From contig MDLF01000034.1 of assembly GCA_001730095.1 (NCBI GenBank), positions 1 through 59,439 of the forward strand: DNA of 59,439 nucleotides, written 5' to 3'. Every line of letters starts with the position of its first letter. The stretch's first letter is position 1. Position numbers and translations under genes: made by a program. This document shows positions 53,930-59,439 of the stretch, piece by piece. The DNA is from Rhodobacteraceae bacterium (ex Bugula neritina AB1). GTDB lineage: Bacteria > Pseudomonadota > Alphaproteobacteria > Rhodobacterales > Rhodobacteraceae. The notes below the pieces were generated by a model that saw only the letters and a program-made list of their open reading frames with translations, ran no database searches and had not been told where the DNA came from.

Positions 53930-55165
53930 TTAGTTCAGGAAGCCTTTTTCTTTGGCTGCGGCGACATAGGACGCCTCAGCATCGGCCAGAGCCTGTTCCG
54001 CAGATTCAGAACCTTGCAGGAACTCGGTCAGTTCAGCCCCCAGCGCGGTGTGCATCAGGCCCATGAAAGGGATCATCGGATAGGGCTTGGTGCCGCCAGT
54101 TGCCGTGGCCGAAACCCCTGCAGAGGCCGGCGAGGGTTCATAGCCTTTGACCAGCCAGACGGCAGCGTCGTTATTGGCCTTCACGACCTCGGGGCTGATG
54201 CCGTTCACCATCGCAACAAAGCTTGCCTCGGCATCTTCGTCGCTGACATTGCTGGCAATGACAAATCCGTCCCACCACAGCGTAGACGCCGGGGTGCTGC
54301 CGCCACCGACGGTCGGCGAGGCGATGAGAGCCGTGTTGCCGACGATCTCTGCAGTGGAGCCTTCGTCGTCCAGAATGCCAGTGCCGCGCGACCCCCACAG
54401 ATGGGCCATCGCCACCTCACCTGCTTCCCAGGAAGCCTGGACCGCATTGGAATCGAAAGTCAGGTAGTCGGGGTTGGACAGCGCCACCAGCTCCTTCAGC
54501 GTGTTCAGCGCTGCAACACCGGTCTCGTTGTTGACATTCGGCTCAGCGGTGCCCGGTTTAAAGAAGCTGCCGCCGTGGCCGAGGTACATGTTCACAAACT
54601 CCTGCGCCAGATCCCAGCCGGTTTTGCTGGTGGTGGCAAAGGGGTACTGCAACAGGCCTGCGTCTTTGATCGCCTTGCCTGCCGCAATCACCTCTTCATA
54701 GGTCTGCGGAGCTTTGACACCGGCTGCCTTCAGGATGTCTTCGCGGATGAACAGGTGCTGGGCGTTGGCCATAAAGGCAACGGCCATGACCTTGCCGTCA
54801 ACGGTGATCATCTGGCTTTTGCTGAGATGCTGACCGTGTTTGGCGATCAGCTCATCCAGTGGGCGGATCAGGTCGCTGTTCAGCAGCGGTACAATGGCTG
54901 CGTTGGTTGTGGTGACCGCCGTGTATTGCGCCGGATTGGCGGTCAGCGCAGCCACCTGCAGCTCGCGGTAGTCCTTGTTCAGGTTGCTTTCCACCGTCAC
55001 GCCATCGCCAGCACATTGCTTGGCGCCTTCGGCAACCGCCTGAATGGCGGCGAATTCATTGCCGAGAATGCTGACGTTGCCGCCGCTAAGACCGCAGCCC
55101 GCGTAGGCGGTTGTGCCCAAGAACACAGCCGCAGCGCTTAGAATGAATTTGCTCTTGATCGACAT
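53930..55165 (-). CDS. Sugar-type periplasmic substrate-binding protein
   Basis: About 411 residues from ATG 55165, with GGGAGG upstream. It has a Sec signal peptide (MSIKSKFILSAAAVFLGTTAYA). The mature protein is a family 1 (UgpB/MalE-type) binding protein: GGNVSILGNEFAAIQAVAEGAKQ, AQHLFIREDILKAAGVKAPQTYEEVIAAGKAIKDAG, and FATTSKTGWDLAQEFVNMYLG. It is the second gene of the operon, after the ATPase gene. The ligand is unknown. Confidence 0.9.
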   Translation of the reverse strand: MSIKSKFILSAAAVFLGTTAYAGCGLSGGNVSILGNEFAAIQAVAEGAKQCAGDGVTVESNLNKDYRELQVAALTANPAQYTAVTTTNAAIVPLLNSDLIRPLDELIAKHGQHLSKSQMITVDGKVMAVAFMANAQHLFIREDILKAAGVKAPQTYEEVIAAGKAIKDAGLLQYPFATTSKTGWDLAQEFVNMYLGHGGSFFKPGTAEPNVNNETGVAALNTLKELVALSNPDYLTFDSNAVQASWEAGEVAMAHLWGSRGTGILDDEGSTAEIVGNTALIASPTVGGGSTPASTLWWDGFVIASNVSDEDAEASFVAMVNGISPEVVKANNDAAVWLVKGYEPSPASAGVSATATGGTKPYPMIPFMGLMHTALGAELTEFLQGSESAEQALADAEASYVAAAKEKGFLN

Positions 55166-55245
55166 AGTTTCCTCCCTGTTTCGGGCCACAAAAAAGGGTT
55201 TGGCCCGGTGTGCCTTCTCTGCATGCAGGATGGCGTTGCGCTGGA

Positions 55246-56298
55246 TCAGTTCTCCAGCCGCGCACCGCTCCCAGCCTGGAAGAGGTGGCAGATTTCCCTG
55301 GGCACCGAGAGCGAAACCATATCGCCAATCTCGGCCCGGAAGCTTTTGTCCGCCTTGACAGAGACCAGGGCACCGCCGACGCGGACCGAGATCATGGTGG
55401 CATCACCCAGCAGTTCAAGCGTGTAGATCGGGGCGTTGATCTGGCCGCTGCCGCCGGCTGCCAGGCCCGCGTCTTCGGCACGAAAACCCAGCGTCAGGGG
55501 GCCATCTGTTACGGACAGCCCACCAATCTCGACGTTCTCGGCACGGAACACGCCACCGGCGACCTCGCCGTCCATCAGGTTCATCGCCGGAGAGCCGATG
55601 AAACTGGCAACAAAGGTGTTGGCGGGGCGGTCGTAGATTTCAGTCGGAGCGCCGACCTGCTGGACCACGCCTTTCTTCATCACCACAACCCGGTCAGCCA
55701 GCGTCATCGCCTCGATCTGGTCATGAGTCACATAGATGGTGGTGGCCTGCAGGTCATGGCTGAGGTTCTTGATCTGGGCGCGGGTAGAGACCCGCAGCTT
55801 GGCATCAAGGTTGCTGAGCGGCTCATCCATCAGGAAAACCTTGGGCTTACGCACGATGGCCCGGGCCAGGGCCACACGCTGGCGCTGACCGCCCGACAGC
55901 TCGGCAGGCTTGCGATGCAGGAAGTCACGCAGCTCTACCCGGTCGGCGGCCTGCATGACGCGTTCATCATGGGTGGCCGGGTTAATGCCGCGCACCTTCA
56001 GCGGAAAGCGGATGTTCTCGTAGACATTCATGTTGGGATAAAGCGCGTAGGACTGGAACACCATCGCCACATCGCGGTCCTTGGGGTCGAGATCATTGAC
56101 CACCTCACCGTCGATCCGGATCTCGCCGTCAGTGACATCCTCCAACCCTGCGATCATCCGCATGGTGGTGGTCTTGCCGCAACCCGAAGGGCCAAGCAGC
56201 ACCAGGAACTCCTTGTCAGCAATCGTCAGGTCAAAGTTTTCAACCCCCACGAAGCTGCCCCAGCGCTTGCCTACATTGCGTAACTGAATCTCGGCCAT
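55246..56298 (-). CDS. Sugar-type ABC transporter ATPase (UgpC/MalK-like)
   Basis: 350-residue CUT1 ATPase and first gene of the long minus-strand operon. Walker A is LGPSGCGKTTT, the signature LSGGQRQRVALARAI, Walker B VFLMDEPLSNLD, the H-loop YVTHDQIEAMTLADR, and a TOBE regulatory domain follows from about residue 240. The start has GGGAGG upstream. Its promoter shares the 173-base divergent region with the facing SnoaL-like gene and contains the two LacI-type operators. Confidence 0.94.
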   Translation of the reverse strand: MAEIQLRNVGKRWGSFVGVENFDLTIADKEFLVLLGPSGCGKTTTMRMIAGLEDVTDGEIRIDGEVVNDLDPKDRDVAMVFQSYALYPNMNVYENIRFPLKVRGINPATHDERVMQAADRVELRDFLHRKPAELSGGQRQRVALARAIVRKPKVFLMDEPLSNLDAKLRVSTRAQIKNLSHDLQATTIYVTHDQIEAMTLADRVVVMKKGVVQQVGAPTEIYDRPANTFVASFIGSPAMNLMDGEVAGGVFRAENVEIGGLSVTDGPLTLGFRAEDAGLAAGGSGQINAPIYTLELLGDATMISVRVGGALVSVKADKSFRAEIGDMVSLSVPREICHLFQAGSGARLEN

Positions 56299-56329
56299 TC
56301 CGCTGCTCCCTCCCCAGGAGAATCACTAT

Positions 56330-56345
56330 TTGCATACGTTTGCAA
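56330..56345. promoter_or_regulatory. LacI-type operator 1 (imperfect)
   Basis: TTGCATACGTTTGCAA is a 16-bp palindrome with one mismatched pair and the central CG typical of LacI-family sites. It is 32 bases upstream of the ATPase gene start. Confidence 0.75.
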
Positions 56346-56383
56346 AAGTGTATTCCTGTGGCACGAAATCTGGCAAGACATTT

Positions 56384-56399
56384 TTGCATACGTATGCAA
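56384..56399. promoter_or_regulatory. LacI-type operator 2 (perfect palindrome)
   Basis: TTGCATACGTATGCAA is a perfect 16-bp palindrome with central CG. Its centre is 54 bp from operator 1, about five helical turns, which would allow looping or cooperative binding by the LacI protein encoded at 46958-47986. Confidence 0.82.
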
Positions 56400-56471
56400 T
56401 ATTGCTGGAAAGGCGATGATTCACTTCGGCACACACAGCCGGGAAATCGTTGAATAGAAAGGAATTTTGCA

Positions 56472-57473
56472 ATGGGCTTTCAAGCCGAAAAGCAGGTGGT
56501 GCGCAACTTCTACCACGCTCTGGATCAGGCAGCGGTAGCGGAGGTGCCAACTGTTATGGCGCAGCATTGCAGCCCGGATCTGCTGTGGCGCGGCTTTCAC
56601 CCCTTTGGCGAAATTCGCGGCGCTGAGGACGTTGGCGCGCAATTCTGGGTGCCGCTGCGGCAGAACCTGACCCGCTTGCAGCGCCGTATTGATGTGTTTT
56701 TTGCCGGGCAGAACCGATATGATGATCCGGGCGGTGTTTGGGTCTGCTCGATGGGGCATCTGATGGGGCTGCATGACGGGCCCTGGCTGGGTATCCGCCC
56801 GACCCGAAAAATGGCGTTCTTGCGTTACTGCGCCTTTCACCGGGTCGAAGGTGGCAGGATCACCGAAACCGCGATGTATTTCGACATCCCACATCTGATG
56901 CTGCAAGCCGGACTGCAGCCCTTCCCGGTCGAGACCGGCGCACAGCTGGTGCAGCCGGGACCGATGACACATGACGGTCTGCTGTTTGCCGCGCAGCCGG
57001 AGGAAGAGGGCACCAGAACCCTGGCAGCCATCGAAGCCATGATTGCCGATCTGGGGCAATGGGACAGCAAAATGGCGCTGGAAGAGGAGCTGGCCCGCAC
57101 CTGGCATGACGATATGATCTGGTGGGGGCCCTCTGGCATCGGTGCCACCTATACGATCGAACGCTATGCAAAGCAGCACTCTGGACCGTTCCGGGCCGCC
57201 TTCACCGAGCGGTCCAAGACCGGTCACCTGTGCCGTATGGCAGAAGGACACTATGGCGGGTTTTTCGGCTGGCCGAACTTCACCGCCCGCCATACCGGCG
57301 GCTTCATGGGGATGCCCGCCACCGGCAAAACCGGCGAGTTTCGGGTGATCGACATCTACCGGCGGCACGAAGACAAGCTGGCGGAAAACTGGATTTTTAT
57401 CGACCTGCTGCACTTCTGGCATCAGCAGGGCGTGGATATTCTGGGACGGACAACAGGGATTGAACAGCCATGA
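56472..57473 (+). CDS. Two-domain NTF2/SnoaL-like protein (D)
   Basis: 333 residues; ATG 56472 has AAAGGA upstream. Domain one covers about residues 5-165 (VVRNFYHALDQAAVAEVPTVMAQHCSPDLLWRGFHPFGEIRGAEDV ... DIPHLMLQAG). Domain two covers about 190-330 (DDMIWWGPSGIGATYTIERYAKQHSGPFRAAFTERSKTGHLCRMAEGHYGGFFGWPN ... ENWIFIDLLHFWHQQGVDIL). Each has the SnoaL-like order of helices, a W-x-G turn, and a terminal aromatic-D...GVD strand. It is divergent from the importer operon and overlaps the amidohydrolase start by 4 bases. It is the counterpart of protein B; enzymatic role unknown. Confidence 0.77.
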   Translation: MGFQAEKQVVRNFYHALDQAAVAEVPTVMAQHCSPDLLWRGFHPFGEIRGAEDVGAQFWVPLRQNLTRLQRRIDVFFAGQNRYDDPGGVWVCSMGHLMGLHDGPWLGIRPTRKMAFLRYCAFHRVEGGRITETAMYFDIPHLMLQAGLQPFPVETGAQLVQPGPMTHDGLLFAAQPEEEGTRTLAAIEAMIADLGQWDSKMALEEELARTWHDDMIWWGPSGIGATYTIERYAKQHSGPFRAAFTERSKTGHLCRMAEGHYGGFFGWPNFTARHTGGFMGMPATGKTGEFRVIDIYRRHEDKLAENWIFIDLLHFWHQQGVDILGRTTGIEQP

Positions 57474-58360
57474 TCGTCGACGCGCATCACCATCTCTGGG
57501 ACCTGCAGGCGGTGCATTACCCCTGGCTGATGGAAGTCGGCGCCCGGCGGTTCTTTGGCGACCCGACACCAATCCAGCGGAATTACCTGATCGAGGAATT
57601 CCGCAAGGATGCCGCAGCCCTGGGCGCCGGGGCTTCGGTGCATATCCAGGTTGGGGCAGCCGATGGCTGGCAGGAGGCACAGTGGGTCGACAGCATAGCC
57701 CGTGCCAATCCGGACTGGGTGATGGCGCAGGTCGTGTTCTGCGATTTGACTGCACCGGACCGGGACGCGCAACTGGACCGGTTCCAAAGCCTGTCCACGG
57801 TGCGCGGCACCCGCCAGATCGTCGGGCGGGCGCCGGGCGAGGACGCTTTGACCGGCACCAATACGCTGCTGGATGATCCCCGGTTTCTGGACGGACTGCG
57901 CGAGCTGGGACGGCGCGGCCTGTCCTTTGATCTGCAATTGCTCCCCGAACTGATGGCAAAAACCGCTACGGTGCTGGCCCAGGCGCCGGAAACACAGGTG
58001 GCCCTGTGCCACGCAGGATCGCCGCATGACAGGAGCCCGGCGGGCATCGCCGCCTGGACGCAGGCGCTGCGACATCTGTCTGCGCTACCAAACGTCACCT
58101 GCAAGCTGTCCGGCCTGGGCATGTTCGACCATGGCTGGACCCAGGACAGCATCCGCCCGCTGGTCGAAACCTGCCCGCGCCAATTCGGCCCTGATCGCTG
58201 CATGTTCGGTTCCAACTTCCCCGTCGACAGCCTGTCTTCGGATTACACTGCGCTTGCCAAGGCCTACCGCGCGCTTGTCCCACCAGAGCAGCATGCCATG
58301 GTTTTCGGCACAACAGCTGCGCGGTTCTATGGCCTGGCACAGCCAGCACAGAAGGGGTGA
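57470..58360 (+). CDS. COG3618-type TIM-barrel lactonase/amidohydrolase
   Basis: 296-residue amidohydrolase-superfamily barrel. The N-terminal metal motif is VDAHHHLWDLQAVHYPWL, with later His in LCHAG and Asp in MFGSNFPVD. Family members include 2-pyrone-4,6-dicarboxylate lactonase and sugar lactonases such as L-fucono-1,5-lactonase. A lactonase next to two dehydrogenases in an importer cluster suggests hydrolysis of an oxidised, lactone-form intermediate. ATGA overlap with the upstream gene shows coupling. Confidence 0.85.
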   Translation: MIVDAHHHLWDLQAVHYPWLMEVGARRFFGDPTPIQRNYLIEEFRKDAAALGAGASVHIQVGAADGWQEAQWVDSIARANPDWVMAQVVFCDLTAPDRDAQLDRFQSLSTVRGTRQIVGRAPGEDALTGTNTLLDDPRFLDGLRELGRRGLSFDLQLLPELMAKTATVLAQAPETQVALCHAGSPHDRSPAGIAAWTQALRHLSALPNVTCKLSGLGMFDHGWTQDSIRPLVETCPRQFGPDRCMFGSNFPVDSLSSDYTALAKAYRALVPPEQHAMVFGTTAARFYGLAQPAQKG

Positions 58361-58362
58361 AA

Positions 58363-58818
58363 ATGGTCTTCAGCTTTGAAACAAATGTCCTGCCCGAGTG
58401 GATCGATTACAACGGCCACATGCGGGACAGCTATTATGGGCTTGTCTTCAGCCTGGCGGTTGATGCCTTTCAGGATGAGGTCGGATTTGATGCGGCCTAC
58501 CGCAAACGCACCGGCTGCACCATTTATCTTCTGGAGGATCACAAATTCTTCCTCCGCGAGGTCAAGGAAGGCACCCGCATCCGGATCGAAACTCGGATCA
58601 TCGGATGCGACCACAAACGGTTTCATCTGCACATGCAGATGTTCGACGGCACTGCCTTGGCCAGTGTAGGCGAGTTCATGGAATTGCACGTGTGCCAGCA
58701 CCCCCAACCACACGCGATGGCCATGCCCGAAGAGATCTTGCAAAAGCTTTTGTCCTCCCGGCTGTCTGAAGGAGAGGCAGCAGCCCTGCCCGGACAATCA
58801 CGCCGCCTGTCACTTTAG
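58363..58818 (+). CDS. Hotdog-fold acyl-CoA thioesterase (FcbC / betainyl-CoA thioesterase-like)
   Basis: 151-residue 4-hydroxybenzoyl-CoA thioesterase-like protein. The active-site Asp region is VLPEWIDYNGHMRDSYYGLVFSLAVDAF, followed by YLLEDHKFFLREVKEGTRIRIETRIIG. The pattern recalls the betainyl-CoA thioesterase of carnitine catabolism, though the other carnitine genes are absent. The ATG at 58363 is chosen, with AAGGGG 5-6 bases upstream; a GTG at 58357 overlapping the previous stop is possible. It ends the rightward operon. Confidence 0.83.
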   Translation: MVFSFETNVLPEWIDYNGHMRDSYYGLVFSLAVDAFQDEVGFDAAYRKRTGCTIYLLEDHKFFLREVKEGTRIRIETRIIGCDHKRFHLHMQMFDGTALASVGEFMELHVCQHPQPHAMAMPEEILQKLLSSRLSEGEAAALPGQSRRLSL

Positions 58819-58970
58819 ACGGTGGTTAAACGATCCAGGGTTGAAGCTTTAAGTGTTCGGTCCAGGTATCTGGCGGGTTGGATCAACAATGAACCGATCC
58901 AGTACTGAAGACCCGGCTTTGCAGATGCACTCTGGACATGACCCGTTTTTGTTCCGCCCCGCGTGCTCGT

Positions 58971-59439
58971 TTAAGCCACTTTCTTTTCGAATGCGACGGG
59001 GCTTTTCCAGCCCAGTGCCGAATGCCGCCTTCGCGGATTGTAGAATCCGTTGATGTGCTCAAAGATGGCCATCTCGGCCTGCCTGCGCGTTTCCCATGAC
59101 CGCAGCCCCATCAGTTCAGCTTTGATGGTCGTGAAGAAGGTTTCGACTGCGACGTTGTCGTAACAATAACCTTTGCAGCTCATTGAAGGCCGCAGTTTGT
59201 GACGTCGAAGGTGTTTCTGGTACTCATGAGCACAATATTGGGCGCCCCGATCGGTGTGGTGAATGCAGCCGGGTGGTGGTCGGCGCAACGCGATGGCTAT
59301 GTCCAAGTACCGCAACGCCAGGTCCTGCTTCCTACGATTGCCAATCGCCCAGCCGATCACGCGACGTGCGTGCAGGTCCAGAATCACTGCCAAACACAAC
59401 CAACCCTCACGTGTCCACACATAGCTCATGTCACCTGCC
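58971..59439 (-). mobile_element. IS3-family transposase OrfB (integrase core), cut by window edge
   Basis: The C-terminal 152-plus residues of an IS3-family OrfB. The frame continues past the window edge (Ala-Gly-Asp before MSYVWTREGW, where the Asp is likely the first DDE residue). The second Asp is in HHTDRGAQYCAHEY and the Glu in NVAVETFFTTIKAEL, followed by the usual ending NGFYNPRRRHSALGWKSPVAFE. The element's right end lies in the 150 bases after 58818, but I could not define its terminal repeat. The region 58819-58970 holds no gene. Confidence 0.88.

Noticed and set aside
58819-58970. Exact right end and target duplication of the IS3 element
   Set aside because: Only one end is in the window, so the terminal repeat cannot be matched to its partner.

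Overview
The window is a 59 kb piece of high-GC chromosome. It reads as a marine Roseobacter-group alphaproteobacterium (Rhodobacteraceae): many ABC importers, a complete glycine cleavage system, a clade I Tat-type nitrous oxide reductase cluster, FAD/GcvT fusion dehydrogenases and HisD-type dehydrogenases outside any his operon. The genus cannot be fixed from sequence alone.

Layout. 1-1.05 kb: 3' part of a receiver-histidine kinase. 1.2-10.5 kb: glycine catabolism (XRE-cupin regulator, divergent lpdA-lipA-alanine/glycine symporter-gcvT-gcvH-gcvP). 10.7-18.8 kb: an island with a type I restriction-modification operon (hsdM-hsdS-hsdR) behind a large transposase-like zinc-ribbon gene. The island is bounded by two inverted copies of a 43-bp element that differ only in a flipped hairpin loop. 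18.8-23.4 kb: a polyamine-type ABC importer whose second permease has an odd C-terminal tail. 23.9-26.3 kb: a dimethylglycine/sarcosine dehydrogenase-like enzyme. 26.4-32.2 kb: a taurine-type ABC importer with an extra domain in its permease, a LysR regulator and a HisD-like dehydrogenase. 32.2-40.3 kb: nosR-Z-D-F-Y-L preceded by a small Cys-rich gene and an FNR-type box. 40.3-41.0 kb: a decayed ABC ATPase fragment.

41.0-58.8 kb holds the most unusual content. A long, tightly coupled minus-strand operon runs ATPase, binding protein, two permeases, NTF2/SnoaL protein, HisD-like dehydrogenase, two-domain NTF2/SnoaL protein, SDR, LacI regulator, a further NTF2/SnoaL protein and a bicupin. Facing it are a two-domain NTF2/SnoaL protein, a COG3618 lactonase/amidohydrolase and a hotdog thioesterase. 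The divergent promoter carries two 16-bp LacI-type palindromes 54 bp apart. A probably linked operon (MetE-like zinc enzyme, alpha/beta hydrolase, RraA-like aldolase) and an AruH-like aminotransferase lie beyond. I infer a LacI-controlled uptake and oxidation pathway for a small polyol- or sugar-like compound, in which several SnoaL-fold proteins are central. I do not recognise it as a described pathway. An IS3-family transposase is cut by the right edge.

Starts were often moved inward from the longest reading frame where a Shine-Dalgarno sequence or ATGA/TGATG coupling decided it. No tRNA, rRNA or CRISPR was found.
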